Source: an uncultured Clostridium sp.
GTDB lineage: Bacteria > Bacillota > Clostridia > TANB77 > CAG-508
Reading direction: 5' to 3'
Length of the DNA stretch: 40,746 bases
Assembly: GCA_947364715.1 (NCBI GenBank)
Contig: CANAUI010000009.1
Span: forward strand, 1-40,746
Shown: positions 25,333-33,177 of the stretch, in pieces
How the letters are laid out: each line of letters begins with the position of its first letter
Position numbering within the stretch: position 1 is the stretch's first letter
Program-made: the position numbers and the translations under genes
The notes under the pieces: generated by a model
What the model was told of the DNA's origin: nothing
The model's database searches: none
What the model saw: the letters and a program-made list of their open reading frames with translations, nothing else

Positions 25333-25446
25333 ATGTTATTAAAAATCATATTATTTATTTCAATATTTTTTATAGTAAGAAAAATAATTATCAGAATTTT
25401 ATTTGAAAAAATTTTAAATATCGAACAAAATTCAATAAAAAAATAA
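25333..25446 (+). CDS. Possible small membrane peptide (37 codons)
   Basis: An ATG at 25333 opens a 37-residue frame: a hydrophobic stretch (LLKIILFISIFFIV) followed by a basic segment and a polar Lys-ending tail. AAGGA lies about 12 bases before, a little far. A perfect consensus promoter sits 36 bases upstream. I know of no family; small hydrophobic peptides with basic tails include type I toxins, but no antisense RNA is evident. AT-rich DNA gives hydrophobic short ORFs by chance, so this is uncertain. Confidence 0.35.
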   Translation: MLLKIILFISIFFIVRKIIIRILFEKILNIEQNSIKK

Positions 25447-25472
25447 CTAATATATTTATAAAGTTTTTAATT

Positions 25473-25569
25473 TTGTAGAGGAAATAACAAATCCCCCATA
25501 ATTAGTATTTAAAACTCTTTTGCCCCTATATTCTTTTAAATATTTTTTTCTATGTTATTTTCTCTACAA
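25473..25569. repeat. Long-range inverted repeat (possible structured RNA)
   Basis: TTGTAGAGGAAATAACA (25473-25489) pairs with TGTTATTTTCTCTACAA (25553-25569), 16 of 17 positions, across 63 bases that contain CCCCC and GCCCC blocks. It lies just before the 3' end of rlmH (opposite strand). Too long a loop for a simple terminator. I recognise no RNA family. Confidence 0.5.
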
Positions 25570-25581
25570 TATAATATATAT

Positions 25582-26061
25582 TTATCTATGATAAGTTTCA
25601 CCATTAGATATTTTAAAGCCTCTAAAAATTTGTTCTAATAAAAAGACACGAATTAATTGATGAGGAAATGTCATTCTTGAAAAACATATCTTTTGATGAG
25701 CTTTTTGTAATATATCAGGAGAAAGTCCTAAAGAGCCACCAATAACAAAAGTAATATTACTAGTTTGTAAAGATAAATTTTCTATATTATTTGAAAATTC
25801 TTCAGAAGAAAGCTCTTTACCATTTAAATCTAAACAGATAATATAAGAATCTTTTTTTATATGGTTTAAAATTGAAGTAGATTCTCTATTTTTTATATCA
25901 TTAGAAATATTTTGGTTTAATTTATCTGGTATTTTTTCATCAGGTAATTCTAAAATAGATAATTTACAGTATTTACTTAATCTTTTAGAATATTCTTTTA
26001 TGGCATCTTTTAAATAAGATTCTTTTATTTTACCAATACATATTATATTAATTGTAAGCAT
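25582..26061 (-). CDS. rlmH: 23S rRNA (pseudouridine1915-N3)-methyltransferase RlmH
   Basis: 159 residues, exactly the usual length. The SPOUT-fold knot motifs FVIGGSLGLSPDIL and the C-terminal RMTFPHQLIRVFLLEQIFR...YHR are diagnostic. It methylates pseudouridine 1915 in helix 69 of 23S rRNA. RBS AAGGAG lies on the minus strand upstream. It follows walJ, as in other Firmicutes, where rlmH lies close to the walJ (yycJ) cluster. Confidence 0.95.
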   Translation of the reverse strand: MLTINIICIGKIKESYLKDAIKEYSKRLSKYCKLSILELPDEKIPDKLNQNISNDIKNRESTSILNHIKKDSYIICLDLNGKELSSEEFSNNIENLSLQTSNITFVIGGSLGLSPDILQKAHQKICFSRMTFPHQLIRVFLLEQIFRGFKISNGETYHR

Positions 26062-26108
26062 TAAAACATTACTCCTTTTTAAATTTTAGTCAAGGCTATC
26101 AATTTGTC

Positions 26109-26148
26109 AAAGGTTGCCCAAAAGACTAAACTATTTTGGCAACCTTTT
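26109..26148. terminator. Hairpin between walJ and rlmH
   Basis: AAAGGTTGCC (26109-26118) and GGCAACCTTT (26138-26147) pair, with extra AAAA/TTTT pairing inside. Neither side has a strong T-run, so it may attenuate rather than end transcription from walJ into rlmH. Confidence 0.45.
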
Positions 26149-26150
26149 AA

Positions 26151-26940
26151 TCATATCATAACTAATTTACTATGTGTATCTCTACCAGCAACAGATAGTG
26201 TTAAAGAATTCTCATTGTAATTACTTGCAATTAATTCTTCTACAACTGTTTTGTAGGCAAGCTCTGGAAAATTACTTTCTTTACTTAAATGACCAAGCAT
26301 TGCATTTTTTAAACCTGACTTTAATAAGAAAGAAATAGTTTTTCCAGCAATTTGATTAGACAAATGTCCGTGATGGTCCAGCAATTCTAGATTTTAAAGA
26401 AAATGGATATGACGAACATTTTAATACTTCTGGGTCATAGTTAGATTCTAACATAACAAATAAACTTTCTTCTAAGTGTTTTAAAATAGAATTTGTCATA
26501 TGACCAATATCTGTTGCAATACTAATTTTTTTATTTTCATTTAATATAGTAAATCCACAAGGATTTACTGCATCATGTGGGATAGAAAATGGGTTGATAT
26601 CTAAATCACCTATAGAAAATTTTTCTGCAACTTTAAATTTTTTTATATTTTTGTCTGAAATTTTATCTCTCTGTTTTGGCATAGCATCTAGGGTTTCTTG
26701 ATTTACAAACACAGGTAAATCAAATTTTTTAGAAAAAGTTCCTAATCCTTGTACATGGTCAGAATGTTCATGAGTAATTAAAATACCATCTAAAGAACAA
26801 GGGTCAATATCTATATCATTTAAAGCTTTTTCTATTTTTTTACTACTAACACCTGCATCAATTAATAATTTCGTATTGTCTGTTTGGACAAATAAGCTAT
26901 TTCCACTACTTCCACTATATAAACTACAAAAATTTAGCAT
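26151..26940 (-). pseudogene. walJ: walJ (yycJ) MBL-fold hydrolase broken by a frameshift
   Basis: Two overlapping frames on the minus strand together give one complete WalJ/YycJ protein. The first (26940 to about 26385) has the beta-lactamase fold start CSLYSGSSGNS and the metal motif THEHSDH (His57, His59, Asp61, His62). It should run on into DHHGHLSNQIAGKTI, which is in the second frame (26384 to 26151). Removing one base near 26381-26387 restores a continuous reading frame with KSRILDHHGHLSN across the joint. WalJ is a metallo-hydrolase linked to cell wall and DNA repair phenotypes. The break could be a real mutation or an assembly/sequencing error; codon use and conservation on both sides suggest it is recent or artefactual. 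Confidence 0.85.
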
Positions 26941-26978
26941 AACTTTTTAATCTCTTTCCTTTGTTTATTTCTATTTTA

Positions 26979-28238
26979 CTATTCTATTACTCTTTCGATT
27001 TTTGCACCAATACTTCTGAACTTTTCTTCTATATTTTCATAACCTCTATCAATATGCTCTAAATTATAGATTTCTGTTATACCTTCAGCAGCAGTACCTG
27101 CTAAAACTAAAGCAGCTCCAGCTCTCAAATCTGAAGAAAATACAGGAGAACCTGATAATTTTTTAACACCTTCAAAAAAAGCTGTTTTACCTTGAGCAGT
27201 GATTTTGGCTCCCATCTTATTTAGTTCTTCAGTATATTGGAATCTAGAATCCCATATACTTTCATTAATAGTACTTGTCCCATTAGCAAGTGATAAAACA
27301 ACTCCCATTTGTGGTTGTAAATCTGTAGGGAAACCAGGATATGGCAATGTCTTAATTGTTGCTCTATTAGGTCTTTTATTACACCAAACACGAATACTGT
27401 CACCATTATCTTCTACATTACCACCAATTTCTATAATTTTAGCGGTAATAGATTCTAAATGTTTTGTGATACAATTTTTAATTAATAAATCTCCTTTTGT
27501 CGCAACTGCAGCAAGCATAAAAGTACCTGCTTCAATTTGGTCAGGAACAACAGAATAAGTGGCATTTCCTTTTAATTTTTCAACACCATTAATTTTAATA
27601 ACATCTGTACCTGCTCCTCTAATGTCAGCACCCATAGTATTTAAAAAGTTTGCAACATCAACAATATGAGGCTCTTTTGCAGCATTATCAATAATAGTGG
27701 TTCCTTTGGCTAATACAGCAGATAACATAACATTAATAGTAGCACCTACTGATACAATATCCATATATATAGGACAACCTTTTAACTTTTTTGCTTTTGC
27801 ATAAATTTTTCCTTTTTCTACAGTAACATTTGCACCTAGTAATTCAAATCCTTTAATATGTTGGTCAATTGGTCTTGCACCTAATTTACAACCTCCAGGC
27901 ATACCAACTTCAATTTCACCTTTTCGACTAAGCATGGCACCAATAATATAGTAAGATGCTCTAAATTTACTTGTTAAATCCAAAGGTGCTTTTGTTGTTA
28001 TTATATTTGATGTATCAATCGTAATACTATGAGCATCATTCCAAGTGATTTTTGCTCCTAATTTTTCTAAGATTGTACAACATATTTTAATATCACTTAT
28101 ATTTGGTAAATTTTCTATTGTACATACACCATCTATTAATAAAGTAGCTGGTAAAATTGCTACAGCAGCATTTTTAGCTCCATTAATTGTTACTTCTCCT
28201 TTTAGTGGTGTGGGTCCTTTTACAACTAATTTTTCCAA
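26979..28238 (-). CDS. murA: UDP-N-acetylglucosamine 1-carboxyvinyltransferase MurA
   Basis: 419 residues from a TTG at 28238, placed 8 bases after GGGGGT; a TTG at 28253 overlaps that RBS. With this start the protein begins MEKLVVKGPTPLKGEV, as MurA proteins do. The catalytic Cys117 is in GMPGGCKLGARP. It carries out the first committed step of peptidoglycan synthesis (PEP + UDP-GlcNAc). The motifs NGAKNAAVAILPATLL and GFPTDLQPQM are typical. It lies between spoIIR and walJ on the minus strand. Clostridia usually have two murA genes; the spoIIR neighbour resembles the B. subtilis layout near murAA. Confidence 0.95.
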   Translation of the reverse strand: MEKLVVKGPTPLKGEVTINGAKNAAVAILPATLLIDGVCTIENLPNISDIKICCTILEKLGAKITWNDAHSITIDTSNIITTKAPLDLTSKFRASYYIIGAMLSRKGEIEVGMPGGCKLGARPIDQHIKGFELLGANVTVEKGKIYAKAKKLKGCPIYMDIVSVGATINVMLSAVLAKGTTIIDNAAKEPHIVDVANFLNTMGADIRGAGTDVIKINGVEKLKGNATYSVVPDQIEAGTFMLAAVATKGDLLIKNCITKHLESITAKIIEIGGNVEDNGDSIRVWCNKRPNRATIKTLPYPGFPTDLQPQMGVVLSLANGTSTINESIWDSRFQYTEELNKMGAKITAQGKTAFFEGVKKLSGSPVFSSDLRAGAALVLAGTAAEGITEIYNLEHIDRGYENIEEKFRSIGAKIERVIE

Positions 28239-28279
28239 TTTATATACCCCCAATAAAATTTATATATTATTAATTTTTA

Positions 28280-28316
28280 CAATAAAATAGAGTGTATATC
28301 ATGTAACACTCTACTT
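28280..28316 (-). terminator. Terminator after spoIIR
   Basis: TAGAGTGT and ACACTCTA pair; on the minus strand the stem is followed by TTTTATT. It would end the spoIIR transcript before murA. Confidence 0.6.
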
Positions 28317-28354
28317 TTACTATAAAATATATCATAAACTAGTTAAGATTGCAA

Positions 28355-29023
28355 CTATTTTTTAGCAGTAATTAAACCTGTATCATTTAAGATTTCTAAT
28401 ATTTTAAATTTTAATTTAAAAGTAACATTTTCCTCATTATCAGATACAATAGAAAATTCTTCATTAGTTAAAGAATTCTCTAAATCCTTTTTTGATTCTT
28501 CTGGCACGATTCCAGAAGAGGCATCTACGAAACATAAAGGAGGAAACATTACACACCACCAATTTTGACCTTTAGCTTCACCAATTTCTACTTTTAATGC
28601 ATCATAAAATCCAGCAGGAAGAGAAATATCACCATAGTGTTTTGTTGGAAATTCAAAATTTCCAATACTAACATTGACTGAATAATTAAATCCTTCTTTT
28701 TTTATAGTATTTAATGCAATTTCTTTAAAATTTTGGATATTATTATTAGCAATTTCAATTGCTTCTTCTTTAGAAGAACAATCAACACATAATGTATTCA
28801 TATATTTTAATAAATTATCTCTAACAATATATTTCAAATTTTGGTCAATATCAGAGTCACTATTTGCAATAACATGTAAACGAAAAACAGAGTTAGCAAT
28901 ATCAGTAGAAACATAATTGGCATAAGATATAGCACAAATAGTTGTATAGGTAAAAAATAGAAAGGTTAAAATAATTACCATTTTTACCTTGGAATGATTA
29001 CATAATTTTAAAAATTTTTTCAT
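28355..29023 (-). CDS. spoIIR: Stage II sporulation protein R
   Basis: 222 residues. An N-terminal membrane/signal segment (about 14-33) is followed by the SpoIIR signature FRLHVIANSDSDIDQNLKY and VRDNLLKYM, and later YGDISLPAGFYDALKVEIG and NWWCVMFPPLCF. SpoIIR is made in the forespore and secreted to trigger cleavage of pro-sigma E by SpoIIGA in the mother cell. RBS GGAGGT precedes the ATG. It is monocistronic by its terminator. A Spo0A-box-like site lies 75 bases upstream. Confidence 0.93.
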   Translation of the reverse strand: MKKFLKLCNHSKVKMVIILTFLFFTYTTICAISYANYVSTDIANSVFRLHVIANSDSDIDQNLKYIVRDNLLKYMNTLCVDCSSKEEAIEIANNNIQNFKEIALNTIKKEGFNYSVNVSIGNFEFPTKHYGDISLPAGFYDALKVEIGEAKGQNWWCVMFPPLCFVDASSGIVPEESKKDLENSLTNEEFSIVSDNEENVTFKLKFKILEILNDTGLITAKK

Positions 29024-29097
29024 AAGTTACCTCCAATAAACTTTTTTTCTAAAATATTCTTTAAGATAAGTATTAACAAAATAAGAAAAAATATACA

Positions 29098-29108
29098 TTG
29101 TCGAAAAA
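29098..29108 (+). promoter_or_regulatory. Spo0A-box-like site between spoIIR and MEDS-like gene
   Basis: TTGTCGAAAAA contains the TGTCGAA core of the 0A box. It lies in a 209-base gap between divergent genes, one of them a sporulation gene. A 7-base core can occur by chance. Confidence 0.4.
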
Positions 29109-29134
29109 AAACGATGAGTTTCTTTGAAATATTA

Positions 29135-29163
29135 TTGACATATTTGTAATGAAATGGTAAAAT
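29135..29163 (+). promoter_or_regulatory. Promoter of the MEDS-like gene
   Basis: TTGACA (29135-29140) and TAAAAT (29158-29163), 17 bases apart, about 70 bases before the ATG. Confidence 0.65.
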
Positions 29164-29232
29164 TTACCAGTAAACAAAAAACAAAGAAACCAGTAGTTCC
29201 GTAGGTTATATCAATGTGAAAGGAATGTTTGT

Positions 29233-29688
29233 ATGAAAAATATAACAAAAGAAAAAAGTTGTGCATTTTATGCAAGTGATTATCATTTTGAAATGATTAG
29301 TTTACCATATATTAGTAAAAGTATGGAGGAAAATAAAGAAATTATTATTTTAACAGAAAATAATTTAGAAGATACAGTACAAATATTAATATCAAAAATG
29401 AATTTAGAAGAAGAAAAACGAAAGAAAATATTATCATTAGATTGGAATAACAATGATTTGCAAAAATTTAAAGAAATAAGTAAAAAAAGTAAAGAAAATT
29501 CTGATATGGTTATTTTTATAAAAGGAAAAGAAAACTATATTGAAAATATTAATAAAAATATTGAGAAATGGGTAATGTATGATGATAAAATAAAAATTAT
29601 CGATTGTTATGAATTTTTTGAAATAGAAAAAAATATAGATGAAATTGCAAAAAAATATAAAAAAGTTCTAGGGACAACTAGGTTATAG
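29233..29688 (+). CDS. MEDS-like sensory domain protein (tentative)
   Basis: 151 residues, soluble, no signal peptide. The start CAFYASDYHFEMISLPYI followed by a predicted alpha/beta core with IIILTENNLEDTVQIL resembles the MEDS (DcmR) domain, a RecA/KaiC-like fold without Walker A, found in sensory proteins. No output domain is attached, so it may act in trans. It is monocistronic with its own promoter and a terminator. It lies divergent from spoIIR with a 0A-box-like site between, which hints at sporulation-linked control. The identification is from sequence resemblance only. Confidence 0.5.
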   Translation: MKNITKEKSCAFYASDYHFEMISLPYISKSMEENKEIIILTENNLEDTVQILISKMNLEEEKRKKILSLDWNNNDLQKFKEISKKSKENSDMVIFIKGKENYIENINKNIEKWVMYDDKIKIIDCYEFFEIEKNIDEIAKKYKKVLGTTRL

Positions 29689-29709
29689 TGGTTTATAAAA
29701 AACACATAA

Positions 29710-29741
29710 ACTGACAGGTAATATATTTACCTGTCAGTATT
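29710..29741 (+). terminator. Intrinsic terminator after MEDS-like gene
   Basis: ACTGACAGGTAA and TTACCTGTCAGT form a perfect 12-bp stem with a 5-base loop. The trailing T content is only modest. Confidence 0.7.
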
Positions 29742-29806
29742 TGACTAAAAGAAATTTATGGTGTAATATAAGTATAATTTTAAAAAATCTAGAAAGGATG
29801 AAAATA

Positions 29807-31057
29807 ATGAATATACAATTAGAAGAAGTGAAAAATATATTAAAAAAATACAACCAAGAACATTTAATAAATCATTATAATGATTTATCAGATGAAAAAA
29901 AGGAAGTGTTATTAGAACAAATTAACAATATCGATTTTGGACTTATAAATAAATTATATGATATTACAAAGGAAGAAAAAGCGAGTAGTATTGATAAAAT
30001 TACTCCAATTGATTATTTAGATAAATATAAATTAAATGAACAATATAAATATTATGAAGCTATAGGTAAAAAGGCCATAAAAGAAAAAAAATTAGCAACT
30101 GTTACAATGGCTGGAGGACAAGGTACTAGACTAGGGCATAAAGGACCTAAAGGGACATATGATATTGGTTTAGATTCACACAAATCTTTATTTGAATTAT
30201 TAGCAGATAGTTTAAAAGAAGAAGGAAAAAAATATGATGTAATTATTCCTTGGTTTATTATGACAAGTAGAGAAAATAATAAAGATACATTAGAATTTTT
30301 TGAAAAACATAAATATTTTGGTTATCAAAAAAATAAAAATATCTTTTTCTTTGAGCAAGGTGAACTACCAATGATGGATACAGAAGGTAAAATATTAATC
30401 GGAGAAGATGGATTAATAAAACTTGCAGCAGATGGACATGGTGGAATTTATGAATCACTAGTAAAAACAAAAATGACAAATAAAATGAGAGAATTAGGTG
30501 TAGAATGGGTATTTATTGGTGGAGTAGATAACTGTTTAGTAAAAATGGTAGACCCTATCCTAATGGGGATTGCTATTGATAAAAAAGTAACAGTGGCTTG
30601 TAAATCAGTAGTAAAAGCTAATCCACAAGAAAAAGTAGGAGTATTCTGTAGAAGAAATGGAAAACCAAATGTAATTGAATATTCAGAAATTACAGATGAA
30701 ATGGCAGAGGCAACTGATGAAAATAATGAATTGTTATATGGTGAATCACATATATTATGCAATTTATTCAGTATTGATGCAGTTGAAAGAATGGGAGCAG
30801 AACCATTACCATATCATGTAGCATTTAAAAAAGCAACATATATGGATAAAGATGGAGAATTAATAAAACCAGATTCACCAAACGCATATAAATTTGAAGC
30901 ATTTTTATTTGATGCATTTGGAGAAGTAGATGACATGGCAGTTTTAAGAGTAAAAAGAGAAGAAGAATTTGCACCAGTAAAAAATAGTGATGAAAAAGGT
31001 GTAGATTGTCCTAAGACTGCAAGACAATTATACAAAAAATTTCATAATTTAGATTAA
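29807..31057 (+). CDS. UDP-sugar pyrophosphorylase of the eukaryotic UAP1/AGX type
   Basis: 416 residues from ATG 29807 (MNIQLEEV), 9 bases after AGAAAGG; upstream in-frame starts lack an RBS. Motifs: the nucleotide-binding loop MAGGQGTRLGHKGPKG (about 92-107), the substrate motif ADGHGGIYESL, and GGVDNCLV. These are the marks of the UDPGP family that joins UTP with a sugar 1-phosphate (GlcNAc-1-P, GalNAc-1-P or glucose-1-P). The family is better known from eukaryotes than bacteria, but occurs in Clostridia. The next gene is a phosphohexomutase that would supply its sugar 1-phosphate. Confidence 0.85.
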   Translation: MNIQLEEVKNILKKYNQEHLINHYNDLSDEKKEVLLEQINNIDFGLINKLYDITKEEKASSIDKITPIDYLDKYKLNEQYKYYEAIGKKAIKEKKLATVTMAGGQGTRLGHKGPKGTYDIGLDSHKSLFELLADSLKEEGKKYDVIIPWFIMTSRENNKDTLEFFEKHKYFGYQKNKNIFFFEQGELPMMDTEGKILIGEDGLIKLAADGHGGIYESLVKTKMTNKMRELGVEWVFIGGVDNCLVKMVDPILMGIAIDKKVTVACKSVVKANPQEKVGVFCRRNGKPNVIEYSEITDEMAEATDENNELLYGESHILCNLFSIDAVERMGAEPLPYHVAFKKATYMDKDGELIKPDSPNAYKFEAFLFDAFGEVDDMAVLRVKREEEFAPVKNSDEKGVDCPKTARQLYKKFHNLD

Positions 31058-31080
31058 AAATAATATTTAATAATTATAAA

Positions 31081-31115
31081 AATGGTGTTAAAAAATAATT
31101 TAACATCATTTTTTT
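31081..31115 (+). terminator. Intrinsic terminator after the pyrophosphorylase gene
   Basis: AATGGTGTTAAA and TTTAACATCATT pair (one G-T wobble) and are followed by a run of T. Confidence 0.75.
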
Positions 31116-31130
31116 CAAAAAAGCTTTTTT

Positions 31131-31149
31131 TATCATAATGTTTATGATA
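31131..31149. promoter_or_regulatory. Palindrome upstream of the mutase gene (candidate operator)
   Basis: TATCATAA and TTATGATA form a perfect 8-bp inverted repeat with 3 bases between (TGT). It lies about 50 bases before the RBS. No regulator can be named from it. Confidence 0.4.
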
Positions 31150-31200
31150 CGATAATAATGAAGTAAAAGTAAAATATAATAAATAATGAGGAGGTATCAT

Positions 31201-32928
31201 ATGAATTATTTAGAGGAATATAGGAGATGGTGTGAAAGCACAGAGTTTGATGAAGAAACAAAAAAAGAATTATTAGGGATAAAAGATAATGAAAAAGAAA
31301 TTGAAGATAGATTTTATAAAGAATTAGAATTTGGGACAGCAGGGCTTAGAGGTGTTATTGGAGCAGGAACAAACAGAATGAATCAATATACAGTAGGAAA
31401 AGCAACACAAGGATTAGCAAATTACATATTAGAGCAAGGTACAGAAAATAAAGGAGTAGCAATTAGTTATGATTCCAGAAAAATGTCAAAGGAATTTAGT
31501 ATGCAAACAGCTTTAATATTATGTGCAAATGGAATTAAAACATATTTATTTGAAAGTTTAAGACCAGTTCCAGAATTATCTTTTGCTATAAGAGAATTAA
31601 AATGTACAGCAGGTATTATGATAACAGCAAGTCATAACCCTCCTAAATATAATGGATATAAAGTGTATTGGGATGATGGCTCACAAATTTTGTCGCCAAG
31701 AGATAAAGATATTATTGCTAAAGTAAGAGCAGTTGAAAATTTTTCACAAATAAAACAAATGAAAGAAGAAGAGGCTAAAAATAAAGGATTATTAAATTTT
31801 GTAGGAAAAGAAATGGATGACAAATATATTGAAAAATTAAAAAGTCTAATTTTAAATCCAGAAATAGTAAAAGAACAAGGGAAAAAATTAAAAGTAGTTT
31901 ATACACCATTACATGGGACAGGAAATATGGTAGCTGAAAGATTATTAAAAGAAATAGGAATTGAAAACTTATATGTTGTTCCAGAACAAAAAGAACCAGA
32001 TGGGAATTTTCCAACAGTAGATTATCCAAATCCAGAAGACCCAAAAGCATTTAAATTAGCTTTAGAGTTAGCAAAAAATGTAGATGCAGATGTGATATTA
32101 GCAACTGACCCAGATGCTGATAGGTTAGGGATTTTTACAAAAGATGTAAAAACAGGAGAATATAGAGATTATACAGGAAATATGTCTGCACTACTAATTG
32201 CAGAATATAGGATATCTCAAATGAATGAAAAAGGTATTTTACCTAAAAATGGAATGATAATAACAACAGTCGTATCTTCAAATTTAACAAAAGCAATTGG
32301 AAAATACTATGGATTAGAAGTAATTGAAGTATTAACTGGATTTAAAAATATTGGTGCAGTTATGAAAAATGCGGAGGAAAATAAAGACAAACAATATGTG
32401 TTTGGATTTGAAGAAAGTTATGGTTGTTTAATTGGAGATTATGCAAGAGATAAAGATGGAATTTCAGCTGTTATGGCTCTTTGTGAGGTAGCATGTTATT
32501 ATAAATCAAAAGGGAAAACATTATGGGACCAAATGATACAAATATATGAAAAATATGGTTATTATAAAGAAACACAAGTATCAATTGTAAGAGAAGGTGC
32601 AGAAGGTGCAGAAGAAATTAAAAAAATGATGACTAGTACACGTAATAAAGATATTGAAAAAATAGGGAACTATAAAGTGTTAATGTTTAAAGATATAGAA
32701 AAAGATTATGTGAAAAATATGATAACAGGTGAAGAAAGTGAAAGTGGTCTTCCAAAATCAAATGTTTTATACTATGAATTAGAAGATAATAACTGGTGTT
32801 GTATCAGACCATCAGGAACAGAACCTAAAATAAAATTATATATGGGTGTAAAAGGAAAAACTGATGAGGAAGCAACAAAAAAATTAGAAGATTTAAAACA
32901 AGCAATGTTAAATGTTGTGAAGATTTAA
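31201..32928 (+). CDS. pgcA: Phospho-sugar mutase (phosphoglucomutase/phosphomannomutase, PgcA type)
   Basis: 575 residues from ATG 31201, with GAGGAGG just upstream; the in-frame ATG at 31186 overlaps the RBS. The phosphoserine loop TASHNP (Ser144), the metal loop DPDADR (about 304-309), the substrate motif FGFEESYGCLIGDYARDKDG and the C-terminal RPSGTEPKIKLY are the four signatures of the alpha-D-phosphohexomutase superfamily. It interconverts glucose-6-P and glucose-1-P (or the mannose forms). Its size fits the PgcA subgroup. Glucose-1-P made here could feed the upstream pyrophosphorylase and then the glycolipid synthase. Confidence 0.93.
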   Translation: MNYLEEYRRWCESTEFDEETKKELLGIKDNEKEIEDRFYKELEFGTAGLRGVIGAGTNRMNQYTVGKATQGLANYILEQGTENKGVAISYDSRKMSKEFSMQTALILCANGIKTYLFESLRPVPELSFAIRELKCTAGIMITASHNPPKYNGYKVYWDDGSQILSPRDKDIIAKVRAVENFSQIKQMKEEEAKNKGLLNFVGKEMDDKYIEKLKSLILNPEIVKEQGKKLKVVYTPLHGTGNMVAERLLKEIGIENLYVVPEQKEPDGNFPTVDYPNPEDPKAFKLALELAKNVDADVILATDPDADRLGIFTKDVKTGEYRDYTGNMSALLIAEYRISQMNEKGILPKNGMIITTVVSSNLTKAIGKYYGLEVIEVLTGFKNIGAVMKNAEENKDKQYVFGFEESYGCLIGDYARDKDGISAVMALCEVACYYKSKGKTLWDQMIQIYEKYGYYKETQVSIVREGAEGAEEIKKMMTSTRNKDIEKIGNYKVLMFKDIEKDYVKNMITGEESESGLPKSNVLYYELEDNNWCCIRPSGTEPKIKLYMGVKGKTDEEATKKLEDLKQAMLNVVKI

Positions 32929-32960
32929 ATATTACTAAAAAATGAATTCTAAACAAAATT

Positions 32961-33047
32961 GCTAAAGTAATTTTAGTAGATGAACAAATATGGGGCATGT
33001 AAATATTTTAAAAGGGCAAAGAATTTTAATCATGCCCTTTTTGTTTT
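32961..33047. repeat. Structured intergenic repeat, copy B
   Basis: Hairpin 2 is CTAAA/TTTTAG (32962-32976). Hairpin 3 has arms GAACAAATATGGGGCATG (32982-32999) and CATGCCCTTTTTGTTT (33031-33046), with the conserved TTTTAAT before the right arm. GGGCATG pairs with CATGCCC in this copy. TATAGGAAA, the start of hairpin 1 in other copies, follows immediately. The gap 32929-33177 otherwise holds no gene. Confidence 0.75.
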
Positions 33048-33074
33048 TGTATAGGAAAAAAATCTACTTTTATC

Positions 33075-33104
33075 TTGACAATATTTAAGATTTTTCCCTA
33101 TAAA
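33075..33104 (+). promoter_or_regulatory. Orphan promoter facing ttcA (antisense direction)
   Basis: TTGACA (33075-33080) and TATAAA (33099-33104), 18 bases apart, with no plus-strand ORF downstream. A short GC clamp AAGG-ttag-CCTT followed by T-run comes right after. Uncertain. Confidence 0.35.
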
Positions 33105-33177
33105 ACAAGGTTAGCCTTTTTTATAATATTGTAAAATATTTGACAAATACTTTGGAAACAGTATGCCTTAATTTATA

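Noticed and set aside
25269-25569. 6S RNA candidate
   Set aside because: The only long pairing is 17 bp around a 63-base loop at the 3' end; the rod-and-bubble layout of 6S RNA is not seen.
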